Positions 1 through 9,147 of a stretch of 64,000 nt of DNA are shown here, one piece after another. A program made the position numbers and the translations under genes. Source of the DNA: Oceanihabitans sp. IOP_32 (GTDB taxonomy: Bacteria; Bacteroidota; Bacteroidia; Flavobacteriales; Flavobacteriaceae); assembly GCF_009498295.1 (NCBI RefSeq), contig NZ_CP040813.1:2425001-2489000 (forward strand), in the 5' to 3' direction. The notes under the pieces are model-generated. The model saw nothing but the letters and a program-made list of their open reading frames with translations, did no database searches and had not been told where the DNA came from. The stretch's first letter is position 1. Every line of letters begins with the position of its first letter.

Positions 1-270
1 TTCACCTTCACGATTTCCAGCATAAACAATATGCGTATGCGAATCGCACCAAGAGGGCAGTATCATTTTCCCTGTGGCATCGATTATCGTATCGAATGTC
101 GTTTTCGGACAATCGTTCATGTGTCCATAATCTGAAATTAATCCGTCTTCAAGCACTAAAAAAGCATTTTTAATGGTTGGTAAAATTTTCATATCTGCAC
201 CAGAAATAAAATCGATGTGCTGGTCGCGAACTTGAATAAGTTCTTTTATGTTTTTAAATAAAGTCGTCAT
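1..270 (-). CDS. hutI: Imidazolonepropionase, N-terminal part (cut by window edge)
   Basis: Third enzyme of histidine degradation, hydrolysing imidazolone-propionate to N-formimino-glutamate in the cytoplasm. Only the first 90 residues lie in the window. They end in the amidohydrolase metal-binding segment WCDSHTHIVYAGNREGE, whose HTH motif is typical of the family. The ATG at 268-270 shares its A with the TAA stop of hutU (TAATG), so translation is probably coupled. It is the third gene of the operon hutH-hutU-hutI. The rest lies beyond position 1. Confidence 0.93.
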   Translation of the reverse strand, partial: MTTLFKNIKELIQVRDQHIDFISGADMKILPTIKNAFLVLEDGLISDYGHMNDCPKTTFDTIIDATGKMILPSWCDSHTHIVYAGNREGE

Positions 271-2267
271 TAAAATAAATTGTTTAAAATGCTGTCTTCA
301 ACTAAATTGGGTAATGTTACTTTTAAATCTGGCCGGCGTTCCATTTCACGTTTTATAGCAAATAAAGCAGGTTCGTTTCTTGCCCAGCTTCGGCGTGCAA
401 TACCGTTATTTACATCGTAAAACAGCATGTTTTTTAAACGGGATTCCGCTTCGGGTGTACCATCTAATAACAAGCCAAAACCGCCATTAATAACTTCGCC
501 CCAGCCTACGCCACCGCCATTGTGTATAGAGACCCAAGTTGCGCCTCTAAAACTGTCGCCAATAACGTTGTGCATAGCCATATCTGCTGTAAATTTACTG
601 CCGTCGTAAATATTAGAGGTTTCTCGGTACGGCGAATCGGTACCGCTAACATCGTGGTGATCTCGGCCTAAAACCACAGGGCCAATAGTGCCTTTGGCAA
701 TGGCTTGATTAAAGGCCTGGGCTATTTTGGTTCGACCTTCGGCATCGGCATACAAGATACGCGCTTGCGAACCCACAACCATGTTGTTTTGTTTTGCGTT
801 TTTTATCCAGATAATGTTGTCTTGCATTTGCAATTTTATTTCTTCAGGTGCATGCAGCATGATATCCTCTAAAACTTGCGCAGCAATTTCATCAGTTTTA
901 TCTAAATCTTCAGTTTTTCCAGAAGCGCAAACCCAGCGAAATGGTCCAAATCCATAATCGAAACACATAGGACCTAAAATATCCTGTACATACGACGCGT
1001 ATTTAAAATCGATGCCATTTTCTGCCATAACATCGGCTCCTGCTCTTGAGGCTTCCAATAAAAAAGCATTGCCGTAATCGAAAAAGTATGTGCCTTTATT
1101 GGTGTGCTTATTAATGGCCGCGGCATGGCGACGCAAAGACGCCTGTACCTTTTCTTGAAATAGTTCTGGAGCTTCACGAATTAATCGGTTTGACTCTTCA
1201 TAAGACACACCAACAGGGTAATAACCACCAGTCCACGGGATATGGAGCGAGGTTTGATCGGATCCGACGTGCACAAAAATGTCTTCTTCATCAAAACGCT
1301 CCCAAACATCAACTATATTTCCAATAAAAGCTATCGAAACCACCTCGTTATTGGCTTGTGCTTGTTTTACTCGAGCAACCAAATCGTCCATAGTATCAAT
1401 AAGCAAATCCACCCAACCTTGCTCGTATCTTTTTGTGGCCGCTTTTATATTGACTTCGGCACAAATACTAATACAACCCGCAATATTTCCTGCCTTGGGT
1501 TGCGCGCCACTCATGCCGCCTAAACCCGAGGTTAAGAATATTTTCCCTGCTGGGGATTCGTTCTTTTTTAAAATCTTTCTAAACGCATTCATAACCGTAA
1601 TGGTAGTACCGTGAACAATGCCTTGCGGGCCAATATACATAAAGGAACCAGCCGTCATTTGTCCGTATTGCGAAACCCCCAAAGCATTAAATTTTTCCCA
1701 ATGGTCGGGTTTCGAATAATTGGGAATTACCATGCCATTGGTGACGACCACTCGAGGCGCATGTTGAGATGATGGGAATAACCCCATAGGATGCCCAGAA
1801 TACAAATGTAAGGTCTGTTCATCTGTCATAATCGCTAAATACTGCATTACTAAAAGGTACTGCGCCCAATTTTGAAACACGGCGCCGTTACCACCATAAG
1901 TAATTAATTCTTCGGGATGTTGTGCTACAGCAGGATCGAGGTTGTTTTGAATCATGAGCATTATCGCTGCCGCTTGGGTGCATTTGGAAGGATATTCAGC
2001 AAGGTCTCTGGCGTACATTTTGTAATCTGGCTTAAAACGGTACATATAAATGCGTCCAAAATCTTGTAGTTCTTGAGCAAATTCTTCCGCTAAGGTGTCA
2101 TGCCATTTCTTAGGAAAGTACCGCAAGGCATTGCGAATGGCGAGTTTTTTTTCTTCTTTCGATAAAATATCCTTTCGCTTTGGTGCGCGGTTGGCATCTT
2201 TTGGGTAGGGGCGTTTTACAGGTAATTGGCTTGGAATGCCTTGTAATATATGTGCTTTAAAGGTCAT
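270..2267 (-). CDS. hutU: Urocanate hydratase
   Basis: Converts urocanate to 4-imidazolone-5-propionate using tightly bound NAD+; second step of histidine breakdown. At 665 residues it is about 100 longer than the proteobacterial enzyme (about 555) and has the length I associate with the Bacteroidota form. Visible motifs are the glycine-rich GLGGMSGAQPKAGN, DYGNAFLLEASRAGAD, the CFDYGFGPFRWVCASG segment and GRDHHDVSGTDSPYRET. It follows hutH by 13 bases and overlaps hutI by one base. No frameshift or missing motif was seen. Confidence 0.97.
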   Translation of the reverse strand: MTFKAHILQGIPSQLPVKRPYPKDANRAPKRKDILSKEEKKLAIRNALRYFPKKWHDTLAEEFAQELQDFGRIYMYRFKPDYKMYARDLAEYPSKCTQAAAIMLMIQNNLDPAVAQHPEELITYGGNGAVFQNWAQYLLVMQYLAIMTDEQTLHLYSGHPMGLFPSSQHAPRVVVTNGMVIPNYSKPDHWEKFNALGVSQYGQMTAGSFMYIGPQGIVHGTTITVMNAFRKILKKNESPAGKIFLTSGLGGMSGAQPKAGNIAGCISICAEVNIKAATKRYEQGWVDLLIDTMDDLVARVKQAQANNEVVSIAFIGNIVDVWERFDEEDIFVHVGSDQTSLHIPWTGGYYPVGVSYEESNRLIREAPELFQEKVQASLRRHAAAINKHTNKGTYFFDYGNAFLLEASRAGADVMAENGIDFKYASYVQDILGPMCFDYGFGPFRWVCASGKTEDLDKTDEIAAQVLEDIMLHAPEEIKLQMQDNIIWIKNAKQNNMVVGSQARILYADAEGRTKIAQAFNQAIAKGTIGPVVLGRDHHDVSGTDSPYRETSNIYDGSKFTADMAMHNVIGDSFRGATWVSIHNGGGVGWGEVINGGFGLLLDGTPEAESRLKNMLFYDVNNGIARRSWARNEPALFAIKREMERRPDLKVTLPNLVEDSILNNLF

Positions 2268-2280
2268 GATTTAAACGGTG

Positions 2281-3771
2281 TTAGTTTACAATAAAAGCGC
2301 GGTTTTTCACCATAGTTATTAGGGTGTGGATGTCGTCTTTTAAAATACGATCATCTTCTAATTTGGGCACCTTGCTCCTAATTATTTTAAAATTTTCTTC
2401 AATGATTTCAGAAAAGGTATTGGGTCTTCTAAATTCCATAGCTTGTGCAGCGTACATGAGTTCGATGGCTAAGATACTTTCAATATTTCCTAAAATCTGA
2501 TTGAACTGCCGTCCAGAAATACTGCCCATAGATACGTGGTCTTCTTGCCCTAAAGACGTTGGAATACTATCTGCCGATGGCGGAAAACACAAGGATTTGT
2601 TTTCTGTTACCAATGCTGCGGTGGTGTATTGCGGAATCATAAAACCAGAATTTAAACCACCAGCTTTGGTTAATAATCGTGGTAAGCCGTATTGGCCTTC
2701 TAATAACAAATAACAACGCCTATCTGCAATATTGCCTAATTCTGAGGCGGCAATAGAGGCGTAGTCTAAAGCCATGGCTAGGGGTTGACCATGAAAATTT
2801 CCGCCAGAAATAGCCTCTGTTTCACTTAATATAATGGGATTGTCTGTAACCGAATTCATTTCAATTTCTGCCAATTCATTTAAATGATAGTAGGCATTTC
2901 TTGAAGCGCCATGTACTTGTGGCATGCAGCGTATTGAATAGGGATCTTGTACGCGGTTGCATTTAAAATGATTTTTTAGGTTTTGCGAATCTTTGAGTAA
3001 CATTCTAATGCGTGCGGCGACTTTTATATTGCCTTTAAACGGCCGAATGTTATGCAAGGCTTCTTTAAAAGGTGAGGCACTGCCTTGATAACCCTCTAAA
3101 CTCATCACGCCAGCAACATCGGCTAAATCGAGTAAATAGTTCATTTTGTCTAAACCCATAATGGTGTGGGCTAAAATAAACTGTGTCCCATTTATTAGAC
3201 CTAAGCCTTCTTTAGCTTCTAAGCTCATTGGTTTTAAACCGTGCTGTTTCAGAATATTTTTTGCGGGTGTAATGGTGCCTTCAAACCAAAATTCACCCTC
3301 GCCTAATAGCGGTAAAAACAAATGGGCTAAAGGCGCCAAGTCTCCAGACGCACCAACCGAGCCTTGCTCTGGAACTACAGGAATTAAATCGTGATCTATA
3401 AAATAGAGAATGCGCTCAATTAATTCTAAACGCACTCCAGAAAACCCTTGACATAGGGCATGTACTTTACAAATCATCATGATTTTAGAACCCATTTTAT
3501 CAATTGGTTTACCCACACCAACAGCATGTGTAATTAATAGGTTTTCTTGTAGTTTGCTGGTCTCCTCGGGTGTGATTTGAACGTCGCACAAGGGACCAAA
3601 CCCGGTATTAATACCATATACGGCTTGGTTTGAACAGGCTATAGTTTCAACGTTTTGCCTGCAGTCTTCTATTTTTTTAATGGCTGCTTGATTAATAATT
3701 GCCTTTAAACTTCCGTTGGCAATCGCCATTACTTTTTTTACTGTAAGTTGATCTATTCCGTATTTAAACAT
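2281..3771 (-). CDS. hutH: Histidine ammonia-lyase
   Basis: Deaminates L-histidine to urocanate, the committed step of histidine use. The 496-residue length is normal for the family. GSVGASGDLAPLAH carries the Ala141-Ser142-Gly143 triplet that cyclises into the MIO electrophile. YGINTGFGP near residue 52 is the tyrosine loop of the family. It is the first gene of the minus-strand hut operon. Its promoter is at 3797-3827, and a LysR gene reads away from it on the other side of an 83-base gap. Confidence 0.97.
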   Translation of the reverse strand: MFKYGIDQLTVKKVMAIANGSLKAIINQAAIKKIEDCRQNVETIACSNQAVYGINTGFGPLCDVQITPEETSKLQENLLITHAVGVGKPIDKMGSKIMMICKVHALCQGFSGVRLELIERILYFIDHDLIPVVPEQGSVGASGDLAPLAHLFLPLLGEGEFWFEGTITPAKNILKQHGLKPMSLEAKEGLGLINGTQFILAHTIMGLDKMNYLLDLADVAGVMSLEGYQGSASPFKEALHNIRPFKGNIKVAARIRMLLKDSQNLKNHFKCNRVQDPYSIRCMPQVHGASRNAYYHLNELAEIEMNSVTDNPIILSETEAISGGNFHGQPLAMALDYASIAASELGNIADRRCYLLLEGQYGLPRLLTKAGGLNSGFMIPQYTTAALVTENKSLCFPPSADSIPTSLGQEDHVSMGSISGRQFNQILGNIESILAIELMYAAQAMEFRRPNTFSEIIEENFKIIRSKVPKLEDDRILKDDIHTLITMVKNRAFIVN

Positions 3772-3796
3772 GGTTTTGGTTTAACGGGGGTTTTAA

Positions 3797-3827
3797 CAAA
3801 GTTATTCTTATTTTTGATGCTTAACAA
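3797..3827 (-). promoter_or_regulatory. Promoter of the hut operon
   Basis: On the minus strand, TTG (3825-3827) is followed after exactly 20 bases by TAACTTTG (3797-3804), a full match to the Bacteroidota TTG-N19/20-TAnnTTTG promoter. It lies 26 bases from the hutH ATG. Beside it, around 3830-3850, an AT-rich stretch carries two TAATTA words around TATAGT. This is a plausible binding site for the divergent LysR protein, although it is not the classical T-N11-A sequence. Confidence 0.75.
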
Positions 3828-3854
3828 GATTAATTATATAGTTAATTAATAATT

Positions 3855-4736
3855 ATGAAGCATCAATTAGAGTTAAGGCATTTTAAATATTTTATTGCAG
3901 TAGCTGAAGATTTGCATTTTAGAAAAGCCGCCGAACGTCTATTTATATCACAACCTGGCTTAAGTAGACAAATTAAGCAAATGGAAGACGATTTGGGTTT
4001 GACATTGTTTGAGCGGCACAACAGAAAAGTGGAACTTACAAAAGCAGGACAGTATTTAAAAACCCAAATCACACAACATTTAAAAGATCTAGACCGTATT
4101 TTAAACCAAACGAAATTAATAAACAACGGTATTAAAGGCGATTTAAAATTTGGATATGTGGGATCTGCTATGCAAGAAATTATTCCGAATTTACTTTTAA
4201 AATTCAGATCACAAAATCCCTATGCGCAGTTTGGTTTAAAGGAGTTGGGCAATCAAAAACAAATAGACAGTTTACTGTCTTTAGATATAGATATTGGTTT
4301 TGTGAGGATAGAACGTGTGCCAAGGGATTTACAGATGAAGCCCATTTTAAAAGAGAATTTTTGCTTGGTCTTGCCCGAAAACCATCCTATAAATGAGGCT
4401 AGTTTTATAAATATGAATCAGTTTAAAGATGAAGATTTTATATTGTTCGATCCGCAATATAGTGCCTCATATCATGAAAAAGTGATGCAAATTTTTGACG
4501 ACGCGGGTTTCACTCCAATAATTGCGCACAATACTATTCATGCCACGTCTATTTATAAATTGGTTGAAAATAATTTTGGTATTTCTATAGTCCCAAAATC
4601 ACTTCAAAATTTAACGGTTAAAGGCATTAAATTTATCGAGTTGACTAACATTTTACAAAAAACAATATTATCGGTTGTTTGGAATAAAAACAATAGAAAC
4701 CCTATGTTAAAGAAGTTTTTAGTGAATATTAATTAA
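3855..4736 (+). CDS. LysR-family transcriptional regulator, probably of hut
   Basis: A 293-residue DNA-binding regulator. Residues 1-65 form the winged helix (RHFKYFIAVAEDLHFRKAAE, then a LFISQPGLSRQIKQME recognition region), and the rest is a periplasmic-binding-like effector domain. LysR genes often control the adjacent divergent operon, here hutH-hutU-hutI, so urocanate or histidine is the obvious candidate inducer. That is inference from position. In many bacteria hut is controlled by HutC (GntR) instead, so LysR control would be a lineage-specific arrangement. Confidence 0.9.
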   Translation: MKHQLELRHFKYFIAVAEDLHFRKAAERLFISQPGLSRQIKQMEDDLGLTLFERHNRKVELTKAGQYLKTQITQHLKDLDRILNQTKLINNGIKGDLKFGYVGSAMQEIIPNLLLKFRSQNPYAQFGLKELGNQKQIDSLLSLDIDIGFVRIERVPRDLQMKPILKENFCLVLPENHPINEASFINMNQFKDEDFILFDPQYSASYHEKVMQIFDDAGFTPIIAHNTIHATSIYKLVENNFGISIVPKSLQNLTVKGIKFIELTNILQKTILSVVWNKNNRNPMLKKFLVNIN

Positions 4737-4754
4737 AAGGGAATAAAAACCTGC

Positions 4755-4785
4755 TTTGTATACTGCAATAAAAACCATATTTTTA
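4755..4785 (+). promoter_or_regulatory. Probable promoter of the FKBP lipoprotein gene
   Basis: TTTG (4755-4758), a 19-base spacer and TATTTTTA (4778-4785). One mismatch to TAnnTTTG. The start codon is 27 bases downstream. Confidence 0.5.
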
Positions 4786-4812
4786 CCGTCAATTTAAAAA
4801 CAAACTATAATA

Positions 4813-5556
4813 ATGAAAACTATTAAATTTTTAAGTGTCGCTTTTGTGGCAACTCTGTTATTTTCTTGTAATCAAAACGGAGTGACTAACAAACCATTAA
4901 ATACTCAACTAGATTCGGTTAGTTATGCCGTTGGTTTAAATATGGGTAAAGGTTTAAAAGGTAATATAGAGCGTAGTAATTTTAATGAAGCCGATATAGA
5001 TTTAATAAAACAAGGATTTATTAATGGTTTAGATTCTTTAAATATTTTAATGGAAGATGATCAGGTACAAACTCTTTTAACCGATTATTTCACAAAGAAG
5101 CAACAAGAAGAGCAAGAAAAACAACAAGCGGAACAATTAAAGAAAGCTGAAGAAGAATTTAACGATGTTAAAGTTGCTGGAGAAAACTTTTTGGAGGAAA
5201 ACAAAACTAAAGATGGTGTTCAAACTACCGCTTCTGGATTACAATATATTGTATTAAAAGAAGGTAAAGGGGATAAACCTCAAGAAACGTCTAAAGTTAA
5301 AGTGCACTACCACGGTACAACAATTAATGGTGAGGTTTTTGATAGCTCTGTAGAAAGAGGTGTTCCATCAGAATTTGGTGTTAATCAAGTTATTCCGGGG
5401 TGGATAGAGGGTTTACAGCTTATGCCTGTAGGTTCGAAATACAAGTTTTTTATTCCACAAGAACTTGCTTATGGTGCTTTTCCACGTCAAGGTGGTAAAA
5501 TTAAGCCATTCGACGCTTTGATTTTCGAGGTTGAATTATTAGAAATTACCGAGTAA
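4813..5556 (+). CDS. FKBP-type peptidyl-prolyl isomerase, lipoprotein
   Basis: A 247-residue FkpA/Mip-like proline isomerase that should assist folding of exported proteins. Residues 1-19 are a lipoprotein signal with lipobox LLFSC. Residues about 33-130 are the FKBP N-terminal dimerisation domain (SVSYAVGLNMG start, ending in a long Gln/Glu/Lys-rich helix). Residues about 150-247 are the FKBP domain, with VKVHYHGTTINGEVFDSS, VIPGWIEGLQLMPVGSKY and IPQELAYG. It stands alone, with its own promoter and a strong terminator behind it. Confidence 0.93.
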   Translation: MKTIKFLSVAFVATLLFSCNQNGVTNKPLNTQLDSVSYAVGLNMGKGLKGNIERSNFNEADIDLIKQGFINGLDSLNILMEDDQVQTLLTDYFTKKQQEEQEKQQAEQLKKAEEEFNDVKVAGENFLEENKTKDGVQTTASGLQYIVLKEGKGDKPQETSKVKVHYHGTTINGEVFDSSVERGVPSEFGVNQVIPGWIEGLQLMPVGSKYKFFIPQELAYGAFPRQGGKIKPFDALIFEVELLEITE

Positions 5557-5578
5557 TAATACTCCAATACGAATTAGT

Positions 5579-5620
5579 AAAACAGCCGTTTAATAATAAT
5601 TTAAGCGGCTGTTTTTTTTT
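5579..5620 (+). terminator. Intrinsic terminator after the FKBP gene
   Basis: The inverted repeat AACAGCCG...CGGCTGTT is extended by a TTTAA/TTTAA pairing to about 12 bp and followed by nine or more T residues. It is 23 bases past the stop codon. Confidence 0.9.
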
Positions 5621-5889
5621 AACACCCTATGTATTATATTATGTCTTTTAAATAAAGGTGGCAAGATATAGAGTTCTTTAGATTAATAAATACTTATCAT
5701 TAAAACGTCTTTTGCAAAAACAGTAGGTTATTTTTGTCTTCAATAATGAAATCGTTAGCCTCGATTTTAGTGGAGTTAGCACTTTGTTATTAACAATTAT
5801 ATCAATAATAGTTGAGAAGACAGCGGTAAATATTTCTTGGTTTTTTTTGAGTTTAGACAATAAATAGTGAAAATAAGGCATCAAGGTTG

Positions 5890-5898
5890 TAACTTTGC
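5890..5898 (+). promoter_or_regulatory. -7 element upstream of era
   Basis: TAACTTTGC matches the Bacteroidota -7 box TAnnTTTG and lies 24 bases before the era ATG. No clear TTG is seen at the expected -33 distance. The remainder of the roughly 300-base gap from 5621 holds only low-quality reading frames. Confidence 0.5.
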
Positions 5899-5921
5899 AA
5901 CCATAAATATGAAATAACAAT

Positions 5922-6803
5922 ATGGGTCATAAAGCAGGTTTTGTAAATATTATTGGCAATCCAAATGTTGGTAAATCCACATTAATGAATGCCTTTGTTG
6001 GCGAAAAACTATCCATCATAACATCTAAAGCACAAACAACCAGGCATAGAATTTTGGGTATTGTTAATGGAGATGATTTTCAAGTATTGTTTAGTGATAC
6101 GCCGGGCATTATAAAACCAGCCTACCAATTACAGGAATCTATGATGGGGTTTGTAAAATCGGCTTTCGAAGATGCCGATATTTTACTTTATATGGTTGAA
6201 ATTGGTGAGCATGAACTAAAAGACGATGCTTTTTTCGATAAAATTAAAAACAGTAAAATTCCTGTGCTCCTGTTGTTAAATAAGATTGATAAAAGTAACC
6301 AAGAAGAATTGGAAAATCAGGTTCAATTATGGACTCAAAAAGTGCCTAATGCCGAAATTATTCCTATTTCTGCTTTAGAAGGGTTTAATGTGAAAGAAGT
6401 TTTTAATCGTATTTTGGAATTACTTCCAGAATCGCCAGCTTTTTATCCAAAAGACCAGTTAACCGATAAACCCGAGCGTTTTTTTATAAACGAAACCATA
6501 CGCGAGAAAATTTTAATGCATTACAAAAAGGAAATCCCTTATGCAGTCGAAATTGAAACCGAGGAGTTTCTTGAAGAAGAAAAGATTATTCGCATCCGAT
6601 CTGTTATTATGGTCGAGCGTGACACTCAAAAAGGTATTATTATAGGCCATAAAGGAGCCGCTCTAAAACGAGTTGGTGTGGAAGCACGAAAAGATTTAGA
6701 AAAATTCTTTGGCAAGCAAATTCATCTTGAATTATACGTAAAAGTGAATAAAAATTGGCGTAGTAATCAAAACCAATTAAAACGTTTTGGTTATAATTCT
6801 TAG
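5922..6803 (+). CDS. era: GTPase Era
   Basis: Essential GTPase that binds the 3' end of 16S rRNA and assists 30S subunit maturation. 293 residues, the normal length. The G domain has GNPNVGKST (G1), DTPG (G3) and NKID (G4). The C-terminal KH RNA-binding domain includes GIIIGHKGAALKRVGVEARKDLE. Its stop codon directly abuts that of the convergent membrane protein gene at 6804. It sits close to der, another ribosome-assembly GTPase. Confidence 0.97.
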   Translation: MGHKAGFVNIIGNPNVGKSTLMNAFVGEKLSIITSKAQTTRHRILGIVNGDDFQVLFSDTPGIIKPAYQLQESMMGFVKSAFEDADILLYMVEIGEHELKDDAFFDKIKNSKIPVLLLLNKIDKSNQEELENQVQLWTQKVPNAEIIPISALEGFNVKEVFNRILELLPESPAFYPKDQLTDKPERFFINETIREKILMHYKKEIPYAVEIETEEFLEEEKIIRIRSVIMVERDTQKGIIIGHKGAALKRVGVEARKDLEKFFGKQIHLELYVKVNKNWRSNQNQLKRFGYNS

Positions 6804-7313
6804 TTAGAAGTTTAAACCTTGGTTTTCTAAAATTCGCGTCATAAAATTATGTAAATCCTCGATTTCATTTTTGCTTGAGGCTTTACCTATGCGGCCTGCA
6901 AAATAAAGTACAAACCAGACAATTACCATTAAAAACATAAGGCTTAGTTGTACAACATAATCATTTTTTAAAGTCCAATTGCTATAAGCCCAAGCACCAA
7001 AACCAATAAAAAGGGTGGCTACAATAAAGTGAAAAAACATGAACATGGACCAAACCGTGGGGTTTGGGCCAAATAATCCATGTAATGAACAAGTGTGTTT
7101 TCCAGATTCATTTATTTCTAAATGAAGTTCTGGAGACCAAAATTTTTGTTTGGCCTTGGGTAGTCTAATAAAAACATGGTCGTCTATTCTATTAATGATA
7201 AAATCTGTTTGGGTTTTTTTAGCATCTTCGAAGGCCTTCAAGAGCGTTTCGCTGTTTGTTGTTAATTCAATTTTAAACCGCGGTCGTAATACAATATCGT
7301 TAGTAATTGGCAT
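6804..7313 (-). CDS. Hypothetical protein with two membrane segments
   Basis: 169 residues that I do not recognise as a named family. Residues 1-80 are soluble and mixed in charge. Two hydrophobic helices follow: MFMFFHFIVATLFIGFGAWAY and VVQLSLMFLMVIVWFVLYFAG. A short polar tail completes it, so it should be a small inner-membrane protein with both ends on the same side. It is convergent with era and abuts its stop codon. The intact frame and normal composition support a real gene, but its function is unknown. Confidence 0.75.
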   Translation of the reverse strand: MPITNDIVLRPRFKIELTTNSETLLKAFEDAKKTQTDFIINRIDDHVFIRLPKAKQKFWSPELHLEINESGKHTCSLHGLFGPNPTVWSMFMFFHFIVATLFIGFGAWAYSNWTLKNDYVVQLSLMFLMVIVWFVLYFAGRIGKASSKNEIEDLHNFMTRILENQGLNF

Positions 7314-7408
7314 AGATTTATTTTACAGGTTTAAAGTAGCGATTTTTTTTTAATTTATAAATAGTTTTATTCTTTACTTAAAAATCGTGTAGCATCAGGT
7401 ATATTTTC

Positions 7409-7417
7409 TATTTTTGC
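7409..7417 (+). promoter_or_regulatory. -7 element upstream of der
   Basis: TATTTTTGC matches TAnnTTTG. It lies 61 bases before the der ATG, and no clear -33 TTG was found. Confidence 0.45.
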
Positions 7418-7477
7418 AAAAATTATATCCCAAGCGATATTAAATTCAGTTATAGACTGTTATAGAATTAAAAAAGT

Positions 7478-8782
7478 ATGAGTAATATAGTAGCAATAGT
7501 AGGTCGTCCAAACGTAGGTAAATCTACATTTTTTAATCGATTAATTCAGCGAAGGGAAGCCATAGTTGATGCCACAAGTGGTGTTACGAGAGATCGACAT
7601 TATGGAAAAAGTGATTGGAACGGTAAAGAGTTCTCATTAATCGATACTGGCGGATATGTTTTAGGAAGTGACGATATTTTTGAAGCTGAAATCGACAAAC
7701 AAGTAGAGTTAGCTATTGAAGAAGCCGACGCCATTATTTTTATGGTTGACGTCGAGTCTGGTGTTACTGGAATGGATGAAGATGTGGCTAAATTATTGCG
7801 AAAGGTTGATAAGCCCGTTTTTCTTGCTGTAAATAAAGTAGATAACGCCAAACGTGCCCAAGATGCTGTAGAGTTTTATTCACTTGGACTGGGTGAATAC
7901 TACACTATCGCCAGTATTAGCGGAAGCGGAACAGGTGATCTTTTAGACGCCTTAGTGGAAGCATTGCCAGAAACTAAGGAGGTTGAGGAGGATGTTTTAC
8001 CACGATTTGCAGTAGTTGGTCGCCCAAACGCAGGTAAATCTTCTTTTATAAATGCATTAATTGGTGAAGATAGGTATATCGTTACCGATATTGCGGGAAC
8101 AACAAGAGACTCTATCGATACCAAATACAACCGCTTCGGTTTCGAGTTTAATTTGGTTGATACAGCAGGAATTCGACGAAAGGCTAAGGTAAAGGACGAT
8201 TTAGAATTTTACTCAGTTATGCGTAGTGTGCGAGCTATAGAGCATGCCGACGTTTGCTTGTTGGTTATGGACGCTACACGAGGTTTTGATGGGCAAGTGC
8301 AAAATATTTTCTGGTTGGCAGAACGCAATCGAAAAGGTATCGTTGTTCTAGTGAACAAATGGGATTTGGTGGAAAAAGACCATAAATCTATGAAAGAATA
8401 CGAAAAAGCCATTAGAAAAGAAATGGAACCTTTTACCGATGTGCCTATCGTTTTTATTTCCGTGCTTAACAAGCAACGAATTTTTAAAGCTATTGAAACC
8501 GCTGTAGAGGTTTACAAAAACAGAAGCAAAAGGATAAAAACAAGTGAGTTAAATGAGATTTTCTTACCGTTAATAGAAAACTATCCGCCGCCGGCATACA
8601 AAGGCAAATATGTAAAAATTAAGTATGTTATGCAATTGCCTACACCGCAACCTCAATTTGTGTTTTTTTGTAATTTACCACAGTATGTAAAAGATGGTTA
8701 TAAGCGTTTTCTTGAAAATAAACTGCGTGAGCATTTCAATTTTACAGGTGTGCCCATTAGTGTTTATATGAGGAAGAAGTAA
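7478..8782 (+). CDS. der: Ribosome-associated GTPase Der (EngA)
   Basis: Essential GTPase for 50S assembly. 434 residues with the signature tandem G domains: the first P-loop is GRPNVGKST near residue 8 and the second is GRPNAGKSS near residue 181, each followed by DT[AG]G and NK[WV]D motifs. A C-terminal KH-like domain occupies the last 90 residues. A hairpin terminator follows. Nothing is unusual. Confidence 0.97.
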   Translation: MSNIVAIVGRPNVGKSTFFNRLIQRREAIVDATSGVTRDRHYGKSDWNGKEFSLIDTGGYVLGSDDIFEAEIDKQVELAIEEADAIIFMVDVESGVTGMDEDVAKLLRKVDKPVFLAVNKVDNAKRAQDAVEFYSLGLGEYYTIASISGSGTGDLLDALVEALPETKEVEEDVLPRFAVVGRPNAGKSSFINALIGEDRYIVTDIAGTTRDSIDTKYNRFGFEFNLVDTAGIRRKAKVKDDLEFYSVMRSVRAIEHADVCLLVMDATRGFDGQVQNIFWLAERNRKGIVVLVNKWDLVEKDHKSMKEYEKAIRKEMEPFTDVPIVFISVLNKQRIFKAIETAVEVYKNRSKRIKTSELNEIFLPLIENYPPPAYKGKYVKIKYVMQLPTPQPQFVFFCNLPQYVKDGYKRFLENKLREHFNFTGVPISVYMRKK

Positions 8783-8805
8783 TATTTTACCGTATTAAAT
8801 TTAAC

Positions 8806-8846
8806 AAAGAAGCACATTAAAGTATCTTATTTTAATGTGCTTCTTT
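8806..8846. terminator. Hairpin terminator after der
   Basis: Perfect 16-bp inverted repeat (AAAGAAGCACATTAAA and its complement) with a 9-base loop, 23 bases past der. The arm ends TTCTTT but no longer T-run follows, so termination strength is uncertain. Confidence 0.7.
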
Positions 8847-8854
8847 GTGTGGTA

Positions 8855-9112
8855 ATACCTATTTCATTTTAAAATGTCGCATGGTTAATTTCAATTGTTT
8901 TTTTGCTCAGATGAGATATACGCAGATTCACGAACTCGTTATTTTACTATAATATGTGCGTGAGCTAAAATCAAAGCATAGTCAAAGTTATGGTTTAATC
9001 TTATACCGAAATATGGACTGAAAAGAACTGCGAAGCACATCATGAACACCTTATAAAATAGAAAGATGTGAGTAAACGATTTATAGGCGGCATGACCTGG
9101 TTAATTTGGTAT
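8855..9112 (+). mobile_element. MITE-like element, copy 1 (longest)
   Basis: A noncoding 258-bp element. The left end is ATACCTATTTCATTTT then AATGTCG. The right end is CATGACCTGGTTAATTTGGT then AT. Its interior shares long blocks with 28699-28879, 39668-39829 and the complement of 46513-46714, including CGCAGATTCACGAACTCGTT, TATTTTACTAT, GAGCTAAAATCAAAGCATAG and TTATACCGAAATATG. It has no reading frame for a transposase. It fills most of the gap between der and the TPM gene. Confidence 0.75.
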
Positions 9113-9147
9113 GATGGATTTAAAAACGGTAAAACGACAGATTAGGT

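Noticed and set aside
5678-5920. 80-residue minus-strand frame upstream of era
   Set aside because: Overlaps the era promoter region, has no recognisable family and an unremarkable composition.
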